Shown: positions 11,201 to 18,836 of the stretch, piece after piece | How positions within the stretch are numbered: position 1 is the first letter of the stretch | How the letters are laid out: the number at the start of each line of letters is the position of its first letter | Translations under genes and position numbers: made by a program | Notes under the pieces: generated by a model | Told to the model about the DNA's origin: nothing | Seen by the model: the letters and a program-made list of their open reading frames with translations, nothing else | The model's database searches: none | Source: Pseudomonas viridiflava | Lineage (GTDB): Bacteria > Pseudomonadota > Gammaproteobacteria > Pseudomonadales > Pseudomonadaceae | Reading direction: 5' to 3' | Length of the DNA stretch: 64,000 bases | Assembly: GCF_900589395.1 (NCBI RefSeq) | Contig: NZ_UUIS01000061.1 | Location: 180,319-244,318 of the forward strand

Positions 11201-11911
11201 GAACGCGAGCAGCGCCTGGAGCTGCATCAGGCGCAACAGACCGTCATCGATGCCCAGGCGCTGGTCGAGGCCGTGCACAGTGCCCAGGCCGACCTGGCCC
11301 TGAGCGAGCAAGTGTGCGCCGACCTGCGTGCACAGGTCAGTGAAGACCAGCGGCGCCAGGCCCAAAGCGGTGAGTTGCAGGCGCGTATCGGGCAGGCCAG
11401 TGCCGAGCGGCTGCGCTGGGGGCGCCTGGCCGAGCTGATCGGTTCAGCCGAGGGTGATCGCTTTCGCAAGCTGGCCCAGGCCTACAACCTCGACCTGCTG
11501 GTGCATCACGCCAATGCCCAGTTACGCCAGTTGGTGCGCCGCTACCGCCTCAAGCGCGGCGGCAGCCTGCTGGGCCTGCTGGTGCTGGACACCGAGATGG
11601 GTGACGAACTGCGCTCGGTGCATTCGCTGTCAGGTGGCGAGACGTTTCTGGTGTCGCTGGCCCTGGCGCTGGGGCTGGCGTCGATGGCGTCCAGCACCTT
11701 GCGCATCGAGTCGCTGTTCATCGATGAAGGCTTCGGCAGCCTGGACCCCGAGTCACTGCAACTGGCCATGGACGCGCTCGATGGCTTGCAAGCCCAGGGG
11801 CGCAAGGTCGGGGTGATTTCCCATGTCCAGGAAATGCACGAGCGCATCGCCGTGCAGATTCGAATCCGGCGTCAGGGCAATGGCCTGAGCACGGTGGAAG
11901 TGGGCTCTTAG
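8270..11911 (+). CDS. sbcC: exonuclease subunit SbcC
   Basis: SMC-like ATPase subunit of SbcCD, 1213 aa (members are typically 1050-1220). The N-terminal Walker A GPTGAGKST lies near residues 37-45. Two long Gln/Glu/Leu-rich coiled coils flank a zinc hook CPVCG near residue 605 that joins two molecules. The C-terminal ABC signature SLSGGE is near 1120, with Walker B IESLFIDEGFGSLDPES after it. Translationally coupled to sbcD. It converges on a small minus-strand gene 22 bases away; the junction holds the GC-rich palindrome GGGCGCGTGCGCCC (11918-11931) without a T tract. Confidence 0.96.
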   Translation: MKILAIRLKNLASLAGPVEVDFTAEPLASAGLFAITGPTGAGKSTLLDALCLALFGAIPRLSRITASKVPDIDGEITTSDPRTLLRRGTGSGYAEVDFIGIDQRRYRARWETNRARDNAAKKLQASRQTLTDLDSEQVLSNQSKREFEQLVEQRLGLNFEQFTRAVMLAQSEFSAFLKADDKERSELLEKLTNTAIYSQLGKRAYLKANDAKKALEDLNLQASGVAPMSAEARAELDGRVHEAQTQFKAHQARLRELELQQQWLAQLQRLGDEALEARNTLTAAEQDWQQLGDLRQQLERLQRLAPQRHHFARQASLQAQLTPLAERIAQQRARRVALDAQAADLQMHRDTAQTTLLAAQQQLVEARPHLQQAFDAQNTLSHLAEGLDKARTQQHHNTQACEQGQAQLKALLDRQQQVAQRLETIAGQLQASTALAPLTQAWSAWRDRLKALTLTANRVRQGQQELPALEQRAAEAEQQLVARRGALDVLYREADVEPQAVTEHLQLLGGLLQDNRKQHRAIEVLSRLWSSLQALDAPLLALAEQLHHAQQERERLTAQGMAVAEQLKVAEQALSVTRQLLDRQRLASSASVEALRSQLQNQQPCPVCGSADHPWHMPEAVLQGLAEHDESEQSRAEKAVDALKDQRSQLREQVGVVIARQKDALQQHKQLQDQQQQLTAQLQDFAQAAAVLDRAESERSAWLARQLDQLTEVILKDEQRQQALLTLQQDAVHLQQQLQQAQQASQDATRQVEEQQRQLKDDRERLEEAFAALTGVLPDDTLAALRDDTSASVMRLEQQVGERLALLEQQHDEQQEQAERQKAVEPLQHQLSSDQQRQVELQQHVQQLSDQQHASQVALSALLGAHARAEHWQQALEQEVEHARSVHAEAAQALQDTQAQLIQLAAELTAGEQQHRDLQGEHLVLLEQLAAWRGAHPELDDSTLQALLDFDPAQVESLRQRLHASEKALEQARVLIQEREQRLELHQAQQTVIDAQALVEAVHSAQADLALSEQVCADLRAQVSEDQRRQAQSGELQARIGQASAERLRWGRLAELIGSAEGDRFRKLAQAYNLDLLVHHANAQLRQLVRRYRLKRGGSLLGLLVLDTEMGDELRSVHSLSGGETFLVSLALALGLASMASSTLRIESLFIDEGFGSLDPESLQLAMDALDGLQAQGRKVGVISHVQEMHERIAVQIRIRRQGNGLSTVEVGS

Positions 11912-11933
11912 AGCACCGGGCGCGTGCGCCCCG

Positions 11934-12104
11934 TCAGGAAGTGTGGACGGTGGCGGGCGCGGCACTGTGCACCACCACCGGTGCCTGGGCGTCGGTCAGG
12001 CTCGGGTTCATGCTGGTCACGGTGACCACGCCAATGAACACCACGTACAGGGCAATGGCAATCCAGGCGCCTTGCTTGATCGAATGAAGCAGTGCAGTGG
12101 CCAT
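11934..12104 (-). CDS. small single-pass membrane protein
   Basis: A 56 aa protein beginning MATALLHSIKQG, with one membrane helix near residues 13-32 (AWIAIALYVVFIGVVTVTSM) and a short Ala/Pro/Val-rich tail. The ATG at 12104 is chosen because GAGGAAT lies 6 bases before it; a longer frame upstream lacks a ribosome-binding site. The function is unknown. It is convergent with sbcC. Confidence 0.6.
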   Translation of the reverse strand: MATALLHSIKQGAWIAIALYVVFIGVVTVTSMNPSLTDAQAPVVVHSAAPATVHTS

Positions 12105-12237
12105 GTTTGAATTCCTCGTCTTTGCGTCGCACCAGAGTGCTTCAAAGGTTGATCCATGAGAACGCATGTCTTTGCATACCGGCGATCAATAGTATTGATG
12201 CCTGCCGACCCTGAAAGTTGAATCTTTTATACCGCCC

Positions 12238-12275
12238 AAAAAAACATCCCCGTCAGAGACTACCCTGCGGGGATG
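12238..12275 (-). terminator. Rho-independent terminator
   Basis: Read on the minus strand, CATCCCCG and CGGGGATG form a perfect 8-bp stem with a 15-base loop, followed at once by seven T residues. It lies downstream of the 62 aa secreted-protein gene (12403-12591) and can end that transcript before the next minus-strand gene. Confidence 0.75.
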
Positions 12276-12287
12276 ACGAATATAAGC

Positions 12288-12387
12288 GAAGCTTTCGCGA
12301 ACCGGCTGGCCGACGAGGTCTGCGTGGTCTGCTGCGCGATGAACAGGGGTCGCCAGGAAAGTGGGCTAACAGGCTCGCGAAAGCTTC
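12288..12387. repeat. 13-bp perfect inverted repeat flanking 74 bases
   Basis: GAAGCTTTCGCGA at 12288-12300 is exactly mirrored by TCGCGAAAGCTTC at 12375-12387. The interior is GC-rich with no convincing gene. The arrangement resembles a paired REP-type element in the 3' region of the 62 aa gene. With the adjacent terminator it accounts for most of the 300-base stretch between 12105 and 12402. Confidence 0.55.
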
Positions 12388-12402
12388 ATTGGGTGCTGTA
12401 TT

Positions 12403-12591
12403 TCAACGCACGCTTTTATGATCCAGCGCCGCGTAAAAGTTGGCGCTCTGTTGCAGGTACTGGGGGGTGTAGCTCTGGCTCTGGGCGGCGTGCAGTCTTT
12501 TTTCAGCGATTTCCGAACTGGCGCTGGCTGGCAGGGCCACGGTGGCAGAGATGGCCGATGCAGCAATGATGGAAAACATATTGAAGTTCAT
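12403..12591 (-). CDS. small secreted protein
   Basis: A 62 aa protein with a signal peptide (MNFNMFSIIAASAISATVA followed by LPASASS) and a short polar mature part containing SYTPQYLQQSANFYAALDH. GAGGATCG lies 5 bases before the ATG. Many pseudomonads encode short exported proteins of this form, but I cannot name a function. A terminator lies about 130 bases downstream. The opposite-strand frames here have no such features. Confidence 0.6.
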   Translation of the reverse strand: MNFNMFSIIAASAISATVALPASASSEIAEKRLHAAQSQSYTPQYLQQSANFYAALDHKSVR

Positions 12592-12751
12592 GGGTCGATC
12601 CTCGGTAGCAGGTTCAGGTCGGGGCCGTCAGGGCCATGGACCCAACTTACTCTCGAGGCGGGTCTGGCAAAAATCTTTTGCAGCACTAGCTTCTATCACT
12701 GCGAATGATAATGGCTGCGACCCGCCAACGGCGCGGGCCAGAGCTGTTTGC

Positions 12752-13927
12752 TTATTGTGGGTCGGGCAGAAAGACCAGTGAGGAAGGCGCATCAAAATCC
12801 AGTGCCTGCACGATGTCGCCCAGCAGGCCGGTCTGCGGATCACGGCGCAAGGTCACGATCTGGTTGCTTTTCTGATTGGCGATCAGCAAGAACTTGCCGG
12901 TGGGATCAAGGCTGAATTCGCGCGGCTCGCGACCTTCTACCGAGCGCCGCTGGATCTCCTTGAGGTGACCACTGGTGGGGTCGATGCTGAACACCAGCAT
13001 CTCGTTGACCTCGCCACGATTGGCCACGTACAGAAAGCGCCCGTCCGGTGAAGCATGCAGGCCGCTGGCACCATTGGCTTTTCGCTCGCCCGCCTTGAGG
13101 TCGACCATCTGGGTCTGGCGAAACTTGCCATTGAGGTAATCGAACACCGCCACCTGCCCGGACATCTCCAGGGTCAGCCAGGCATGCAGCCCGTCCTGGC
13201 TGAACAACAGGTGCCGCGGCCCGCTACCCTTGGGCAATACGACGTTTGAGCTTTTCTGCATCCATTCCAGCGGTTGCGGGCGATCGGCGTGATAGCGATA
13301 CACGAACAGACGGTCAGCACCCAGGTCGGCGGCCACCACGTACTTGCCCTGAGGGTCAGGAACCACCGAGTGCACATGCGACGAGGCCTGGCGCTCGCGA
13401 TTGACCTTGCTGGGCGTGTTGGGCCCGTGGGTTTGCACCGCATCACCCAGTTGGCCGCCCTCGCCCACCGGCAGCACCGCCAGCAGGCCGCCCGGTCTGG
13501 ATTGCACGGCATAGTTGGCCACCAGCAGGAAGCGCTGGTCCGCGGTCAGGCTGGCATGGGTCGGCTCATCGCTCTGGCTGGCCACCTGGTTGATCAACGT
13601 AAGCTGCCGGGTGGCAGGATCAATGCGATAGCTGCTGACCTTGCCGCGCTCATCGCGCTGACCCGGGCCGTTCTCGTTGACGGCGAACAGGTAATTGCCC
13701 TCTCGCGACAACGTCAGCCAGGAGGGGTTGTCGGTCTGGACCTCCTGGCGCGGCGCAGGCTCGATCAAGCCGGTCTGGCTGTCGAAACCCAGGCGATAAA
13801 TCCCCTGGCTGCTGCCCTGGGTGTAGGTGCCCACTAACAACTCTGTATCTGACATACCCTGAGCCTGAGCGCAAAACAGACTGAGTGCCCCGGCAACTGC
13901 CAGCCAGGGCCGCAATGGTTGGATCAT
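12752..13927 (-). CDS. periplasmic lactonase family protein (beta-propeller)
   Basis: A 391 aa protein with a signal peptide (MIQPLRPWLAVAGALSLFCAQAQG) and a seven-bladed propeller of the YbhE/6-phosphogluconolactonase family. Typical pieces are LLVGTYTQGSSQGIYRL, NPSWLTLSREGNYLFAVNE, HVHSVVPDPQGKYVVAADLGADR, GPRHLLFSQDG and REFSLDPTGKFLLIANQ. The ATG at 13927 has AAAGGAGG just upstream; an 11-residue extension in frame is unlikely. Export suggests a periplasmic sugar lactone substrate rather than 6-phosphogluconolactone. The preceding gene resembles the membrane anchor of glucose dehydrogenase, which would fit gluconolactone, but that is inference. Confidence 0.85.
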   Translation of the reverse strand: MIQPLRPWLAVAGALSLFCAQAQGMSDTELLVGTYTQGSSQGIYRLGFDSQTGLIEPAPRQEVQTDNPSWLTLSREGNYLFAVNENGPGQRDERGKVSSYRIDPATRQLTLINQVASQSDEPTHASLTADQRFLLVANYAVQSRPGGLLAVLPVGEGGQLGDAVQTHGPNTPSKVNRERQASSHVHSVVPDPQGKYVVAADLGADRLFVYRYHADRPQPLEWMQKSSNVVLPKGSGPRHLLFSQDGLHAWLTLEMSGQVAVFDYLNGKFRQTQMVDLKAGERKANGASGLHASPDGRFLYVANRGEVNEMLVFSIDPTSGHLKEIQRRSVEGREPREFSLDPTGKFLLIANQKSNQIVTLRRDPQTGLLGDIVQALDFDAPSSLVFLPDPQ

Positions 13928-14020
13928 GGTGGCCTCCTTTTTATTGTCATGGCCCAACAAGGTGGCCTGTGCCGAAAGGCAACAAACCCTAAGTCAGGAC
14001 CATAAAACGGCCCTCAAGGT

Positions 14021-14557
14021 TCAACCTTCAGGTGCCCGCACCGCCGTGGCCTCGACTGCCAGGGGCAGTACGTCAAGGCGGGGAACGAACAAGGTGGCCA
14101 GTTCGCGATAACCGGAATGGTACTGACGAATCTGTGCCAGGGGATCCAATGAAACACCCGCCAGCACCAGCGCCACCATCAGGTGCATCAGGGAAAACGG
14201 CCGGCGCATCGGTCGCAGCCCCTGCCGGGCAAGGGGCGCCAGCAGCACCAGACCGATCAGAAACCAGATGAAAAGACGCGGCATCAACTGTTGGCGGTCC
14301 AGCCCCGCATCCCACAATGACCACACCGTACACAGCGACAGGCACAGACTGAACAGCCAGACGGCCATGCGCAACGCCAGCAACAGCAGGACGCCGCAGG
14401 CCGCCAGGCCCAGCCCTGACAGCACGAAATAGCACGAGCCTCCGAGGCTGACCAACTGGTAACCGGCGATGATCTGTACCACGCCCAGCACCAGCAGCGA
14501 GGCACCCAGAAACGTCGGAAACAGCCGCGCACGGCTCAACGCACCTTGAATAGACAT
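14021..14557 (-). CDS. membrane protein resembling the N-terminal anchor of PQQ glucose dehydrogenase
   Basis: A 178 aa protein with about four to five membrane helices (near residues 13-32, 38-62, 65-85, 93-112 and 122-140). The run GYQLVSLGGSCYFVLSGLGL, the WSLWDAGLDRQQLMPRLF stretch and the overall spacing resemble the five-helix N-terminal anchor of membrane-bound quinoprotein glucose dehydrogenases, but no PQQ propeller follows: the frame stops. Start ATG at 14557 chosen for GGGAG 6-7 bases upstream. It lies 94 bases upstream of the periplasmic lactonase on the same strand. The match is from memory; a simple unknown membrane protein is the alternative. Confidence 0.6.
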   Translation of the reverse strand: MSIQGALSRARLFPTFLGASLLVLGVVQIIAGYQLVSLGGSCYFVLSGLGLAACGVLLLLALRMAVWLFSLCLSLCTVWSLWDAGLDRQQLMPRLFIWFLIGLVLLAPLARQGLRPMRRPFSLMHLMVALVLAGVSLDPLAQIRQYHSGYRELATLFVPRLDVLPLAVEATAVRAPEG

Positions 14558-14790
14558 TGAAACTCCCTGTTTTTTCTTGTCGTTCGATTTCATGAAACCG
14601 AGGCGCCGGCCTACACCCGCGCATGAAACGTCGTTACCCCGAGGCCGGGGCAAGAAAAGGCAAGCACATCCTTGTGTAGTGCCTGGAAGGCTCCAGGCAC
14701 CCTACCACCCGATGCCGCGCCCTGATCACTGTCAGGCGCAACACCTCGGGCGAGTCTAGCGGTCAAGGCAGGACAAAAGACTGACCTGGA

Positions 14791-15069
14791 TCAATCCTGA
14801 TCGGTATCGTCATCATCGCTGGGGCTGAAAGCGTCCAGGCACACCACGCGGTGATCGGACTCACCATCATTGATGACCCAGCTTTGCAGCGACGCATCGA
14901 AGGCCGCCGCTTGAACCTGCTCGGTACTGAAGGTCCAGACCTTGCGGGCGCGACCGTCCATGCACTCGACCTGCAGGCCGTTTTCAAGGCTGAAGTCCGA
15001 GGCATAGAGACCGTCGATCTCAAGCAGGGTGGTGGCTTGCAGGGTCTGCAGGAAAGTAGAAGTTGTCAT
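14791..15069 (-). CDS. small acidic protein, DUF5629-like
   Basis: A 92 aa acidic protein (MTTSTFLQTLQATTLLEIDG at the start, Asp-rich at the end), without membrane segment or signal peptide. The run LLEIDGLYASDFSLENGLQVECMDG resembles a Pseudomonas family that I recall as DUF5629, of unknown function. The ATG at 15069 is preferred over a GTG two codons upstream. A 230-base stretch with no gene that I can see separates it from the membrane protein on its 3' side. Confidence 0.6.
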   Translation of the reverse strand: MTTSTFLQTLQATTLLEIDGLYASDFSLENGLQVECMDGRARKVWTFSTEQVQAAAFDASLQSWVINDGESDHRVVCLDAFSPSDDDDTDQD

Positions 15070-15145
15070 GTGCACTCACGAAGCGGTGGAGAAAGGCCGA
15101 CATCATAGGGCAAAGCGCGGCGCCAGGCTGCAGCCCGGCGCCGGC

Positions 15146-17548
15146 TCAATGGGAAAACAGCGAATGTCCGGCCTTGCCGGCCATCTTCTCGGGCCTGAGC
15201 AGAAAGTGCGCCAGCGCCGGCAGCAACCACAGCGCCCCGAACATGTTCCACAGCAGCATGAAGGTCAGCATCAGCCCCATGTCGGCCTGGAACTTGATGG
15301 CCGAGAATATCCAGGTGCACACGCCGATCGCCAGGCACAACCCGGTGAACAGCACCGCCTTGCCGGTGGACTTGAGCGTCTGGTAGTAGGCTTCCTGCAA
15401 CGGCAGCCCGGCACGCAGGAAGCTTTCCAGGCGACTGTAGATGTAGATGCCGTAATCGACGCCGATCCCCACGCCCAGCGCGATCACCGGCAAGGTCGCG
15501 ACCTTGACACCGATGCCCAGCAGCGCCATCAGCGCATTGCCCAGCACCGAGGTCAACACCAGCGGCAGCACAATGCACAAGGTCGCCGCCCAGGAGCGGA
15601 AGGTGAGCAGGCACATGCCGGCCACGCACAGGTACACCAGCAGCAGAATCAGAAACTCCGATTGCTTGATGACCTGGTTGGTGGCCGCCTCGATCCCGGC
15701 ATTGCCCGCCGCCAGCAGGAACTCCAGCTGGGGGTCGGGATGCTGGTCGGCAAACGCCTGCACCGCCTGCACCGCCTGCACAGCGCGGTCCAGGGTCTCG
15801 GCCTTGTGGTCATTGAGGAAAATCATCAGCGGCGCCAGCGAGCAATCGGTGTTGTACAGCCCCTCGGCGCGGGCAATCGAGCTGTTGAGCACGTCCTTGT
15901 TGCGCGACAGCGTCTCCCATTTCAGGCTGCCCTCGTTCATGCCCTTGATGACCTGGCGCGACACGTTGACCAGCGACACGGTCGATTGCACCCCCGGGGT
16001 GTTTTCCATCTTCCAGGCCAGCTCGGCCATCGCGGCCAGGGTGGTGTAGGCCGAACACCCCTCGGGCGGGGTCTTGACCATCACCACCAGCACGTCGGAG
16101 CTGGTCGAGTAATGCTGGATGATGAAGGCGTTGTCCTGGTTGTAGCGCGAGTCCGGGCGCAACTCCGGCGCGCCCTGGTCCAGGTCGCCGATCTTCAGGT
16201 TCTGGCTGTACCAGAGCCCGCCGACGAAGGCCAGCAACGCCAGCACCACCGAGACCCGCGCCACGCCAGGGCTGGCAAAGCCGGACAAGCGGCGCCAGAA
16301 CGGGTGCTCGCTGACTGCGTCCTGCTTGCTGCGACTGACCGCACGCGGGCTGATGCCCACATAGGAAATGGCCACCGGCAGCAGGATCAGGTTGGTGAAC
16401 ACAATGACCGCGACACCGATCGAGGCGCCGATGGCCAGCTCGCGAATCACCCCGATGTCGATGATCAACAGGGTGATGAAGCCCACCGCGTCGGCCAGGA
16501 TTGCAATCATGCCCGGCAGGAACAATTGCCGGAACGTGCGCCGCGCCGCGGTCAGGGCGTTGTCGGCGGCACCCGATTGCAAGGCGATGCCGTTGATTTT
16601 CTGCACGCCATGGGAAATGCCGATGGCGAAGATCAGAAACGGCACCAGCATCGAGTACGGGTCGATCCCGAAACCGACCACGTGCATCAGCCCCAGTTGC
16701 CAGAGCACGGCGATCATCGTGGTACTGAGCACGGCAATGGTGCTGCGCAGGCAGCGGGTGAACCAGATCAGCAGCACCAAGGTGATGACAAAGGCGATGG
16801 CAAAGAACGCCACGACCATGAACAGGCCGTCGATCAGGTCACCGACCTTTTTGGCGAAGCCGACGATGTGCACCTTGATGTCAGGGTTTTGCGCCTGGTA
16901 CTTGTCGCGGATCTTTTCTTCGAGCTGATGGGAAAACTGCTGGTAGTCCAGGCTCAGCAGGGTGCCCTGGTCGTTGGGGTCCGGGTAGGCTTCCAGCAGC
17001 GGCAGCTCGACGATGCTGGACTTGAAATCGTTGGCCACCAGGCGTCCGACCTGCCCGGACTTGAGCACGTTGTTGCGCAGCGCGTCCAGGCTGGCCTCGG
17101 AGCCGTCGTAGGTCTTGGGAATCACCTCGCCGCCAGCAAAGCCCTCTTCAGTGACTTCGGTCCAGCGCACGCTGGGACTCCACAACGACTTGAGGCCGGC
17201 GCGGTCGACACCGGGAATATAGAACGCCTCATCGTGGATGCCGCGCAGGGTTTCCATGTAGCCTTTCGAAAAGATATCGCCCTGGGTGGCTTCGACCGAG
17301 ATGCGCACCGTATTGCCCAGGTTGGCCAGGTCATCGCGATGCGCCAGCATGTTCTGGATGTACGGATGTGCCAGCGGGATCATTTTCTCGAAACTGGTCG
17401 AGGGCCGCACCTGCAACGCCTGCCAGCCCAGCACCAGGCTGGTCAGCAGGCAGAGGATGATCACAATGGGACGGTTGTTGAAGATCAAACGCTCAAGCAG
17501 GGTCGCTCGCTCATCGGAATGCTGCCGGGAATGCTGGAGATCGGTCAT
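15146..17548 (-). CDS. RND superfamily (MMPL-type) exporter
   Basis: An 800 aa inner-membrane protein with the two-fold RND layout: a helix near residues 30-50, a large periplasmic loop (about 55-245), five helices near 250-410, then a second helix, loop and helical bundle to the end. Sequences such as GVDYGIYIYSRLESFLRAG and IGISHGVQKINGIALQSG mark the MMPL/SSD part. This subgroup is usually encoded with YCF48, DUF1329 and DUF1302 proteins; here only YCF48 is adjacent (27 bases upstream). Start ATG at 17548 chosen because AAGGA lies 8 bases upstream; an ATG three codons earlier touches that site. The substrate is unknown. Confidence 0.88.
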   Translation of the reverse strand: MTDLQHSRQHSDERATLLERLIFNNRPIVIILCLLTSLVLGWQALQVRPSTSFEKMIPLAHPYIQNMLAHRDDLANLGNTVRISVEATQGDIFSKGYMETLRGIHDEAFYIPGVDRAGLKSLWSPSVRWTEVTEEGFAGGEVIPKTYDGSEASLDALRNNVLKSGQVGRLVANDFKSSIVELPLLEAYPDPNDQGTLLSLDYQQFSHQLEEKIRDKYQAQNPDIKVHIVGFAKKVGDLIDGLFMVVAFFAIAFVITLVLLIWFTRCLRSTIAVLSTTMIAVLWQLGLMHVVGFGIDPYSMLVPFLIFAIGISHGVQKINGIALQSGAADNALTAARRTFRQLFLPGMIAILADAVGFITLLIIDIGVIRELAIGASIGVAVIVFTNLILLPVAISYVGISPRAVSRSKQDAVSEHPFWRRLSGFASPGVARVSVVLALLAFVGGLWYSQNLKIGDLDQGAPELRPDSRYNQDNAFIIQHYSTSSDVLVVMVKTPPEGCSAYTTLAAMAELAWKMENTPGVQSTVSLVNVSRQVIKGMNEGSLKWETLSRNKDVLNSSIARAEGLYNTDCSLAPLMIFLNDHKAETLDRAVQAVQAVQAFADQHPDPQLEFLLAAGNAGIEAATNQVIKQSEFLILLLVYLCVAGMCLLTFRSWAATLCIVLPLVLTSVLGNALMALLGIGVKVATLPVIALGVGIGVDYGIYIYSRLESFLRAGLPLQEAYYQTLKSTGKAVLFTGLCLAIGVCTWIFSAIKFQADMGLMLTFMLLWNMFGALWLLPALAHFLLRPEKMAGKAGHSLFSH

Positions 17549-17574
17549 GCCTGCCATCCTTGTTCATATTCTTG

Positions 17575-18579
17575 TCATGGAGTCGACACGGCACCGGTGG
17601 ACGAGGCTGAGCGTACCCCGCCCTGCCCGACCAGAATCAGTTCACCACCGGCCGTGCCGGTCACCCCGGCCAGGGCGATGCGGTCGGGGCGGTTGTACAC
17701 CGTGAAGCTTTGTCCGTCGTCCTGGCTGCGCAGCACACTGCCATTGTTGCCGACCAGCACCAGCGAACCGTCAGCCAGCAGGGTCGCCCCGGCCAGGCTG
17801 GCCTCCAGCGGGCCGCGCCCGGCATTGAGCCCGATACGCTGCCAGGTGTCGCCAAAATCACTGGAGCGCAGCAGGTTGCCGCGCAACCCATAGATCAACA
17901 GGGTTCGCGGGCTGGCGGTGCCGATCACGCCGAACAGTGAGCCCTGGTAAGGGCTGGGCAGCTTCTCCCAGGTCTGGCCCAGGTCGGCTGAGCGGTACAG
18001 GCCGCCGGCCTCGCCGACGATGAACAGGCCAGCCTCGGCCACGGCGGCAATGGCATTGAGATGGTACTGGTCTTCGTTGTCCAGGCGATCACTGACATCC
18101 TGCCAGTGCTGGCCGCCGTCCTGGGTGGCGAGCAAGGCGCCATAGGCGCCCACGGCAAAGCCGGTGTTCATATCCTGGAACCAGACGTCCAGCAAGGGCG
18201 CCTCACGGGCAAGGTCTTCGAACTGTTTCTGCCAGGTCAGGCCACCGTCGCGGCTGGCCAGGATCTGCGCATCATGGCCCACCGCCCAGCCATGCCGGGC
18301 GTCGATGAAATACACGGCGGTCAGCAATTGGCGGGTCGGCACCCGGGCCTGCTGCCACTGCCGGCCCTGGTCATCGGAATACAGGATGTGGCCATGATCG
18401 CCCACGGCCACCAGCCGGGGACCGGCCTGTGCCACGTCGATCAACAAGGTGCTGGCAGCCTTGGGCGATTCGATGGACCAGGCCTGGGTTTCAGGGGCGC
18501 CCAGTGCCAGGCTACTGGCCAGGCCCAGCGCCAGGCCCACTGCAAGCCGGCGTATCTGCCGCATGAAAACATCGCTCAT
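17575..18579 (-). CDS. YCF48-related exported beta-propeller protein
   Basis: A 334 aa protein with a signal peptide (RRLAVGLALGLASSLALGAP) and repeated propeller blades of the form GxxWxxQ with D.G.SW (VGDHGHILYSDDQGRQWQQA, HDAQILASRDGGLTWQKQF, YGALLATQDGGQHWQDVS). It belongs to the YCF48/Hcf136-like exported proteins that accompany RND exporters in Pseudomonas. The ATG at 18579 has AAGGAG upstream; a longer frame runs into repeat DNA. Probably co-transcribed with the exporter and acting in the periplasm. Confidence 0.85.
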   Translation of the reverse strand: MSDVFMRQIRRLAVGLALGLASSLALGAPETQAWSIESPKAASTLLIDVAQAGPRLVAVGDHGHILYSDDQGRQWQQARVPTRQLLTAVYFIDARHGWAVGHDAQILASRDGGLTWQKQFEDLAREAPLLDVWFQDMNTGFAVGAYGALLATQDGGQHWQDVSDRLDNEDQYHLNAIAAVAEAGLFIVGEAGGLYRSADLGQTWEKLPSPYQGSLFGVIGTASPRTLLIYGLRGNLLRSSDFGDTWQRIGLNAGRGPLEASLAGATLLADGSLVLVGNNGSVLRSQDDGQSFTVYNRPDRIALAGVTGTAGGELILVGQGGVRSASSTGAVSTP

Positions 18580-18640
18580 CGACCACTCCTTGTTGTTGTT
18601 CTTATACCGCCACTGTCTGCCCGGGGCCGTACTCGGCCTT

Positions 18641-18713
18641 GGCGAAGGCGGCTTGCCGGCGATGGCTGCGGTCACCCCACAGGCCCTGTCGCGGGCAGAG
18701 CCCCCTCCCACAG
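18641..18713. repeat. degenerate Pseudomonas intergenic repeat
   Basis: GC-rich stretch running from GGCGAAGGCGGCTTGCCGG to a GGGAGGGGGCTCTGCCCGCG-like end on the other strand. This resembles the multi-copy extragenic repeats common in Pseudomonas genomes and lies upstream of the YCF48 gene. No second copy occurs in the window, so the call rests on resemblance. The rest of the 18580-18836 gap shows no gene. Confidence 0.35.
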
Positions 18714-18836
18714 GATCGCGTTGTCTTTGATCAATCGCTGTGGATTGTTATACCGGATAGGCCTGAGCAACCACGAGTGTAGCCGGGAAAGGGCGGCGCC
18801 TGCTTCCCGGCTGAAGCCAGTCCTGCACCCGCTCGG

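Noticed and set aside
11918..11931. GGGCGCGTGCGCCC palindrome as a bidirectional terminator between sbcC and the small membrane protein gene
   Set aside because: The loop would be only two to four bases and there is no T tract on either side, so terminator function is unsupported.
12701..12718. Possible Fur box (GCGAATGATAATGGCTGC) upstream of the 62 aa secreted protein
   Set aside because: Only the central AATGATAAT matches; the outer half-sites do not, so it is weaker than what chance would give in such a region.
15029..17893. A 954-codon open frame on the + strand opposite the RND exporter
   Set aside because: Antisense artefact of high GC: His/Gln/Arg-rich translation without domains, while the minus strand encodes a complete RND protein with membrane segments.
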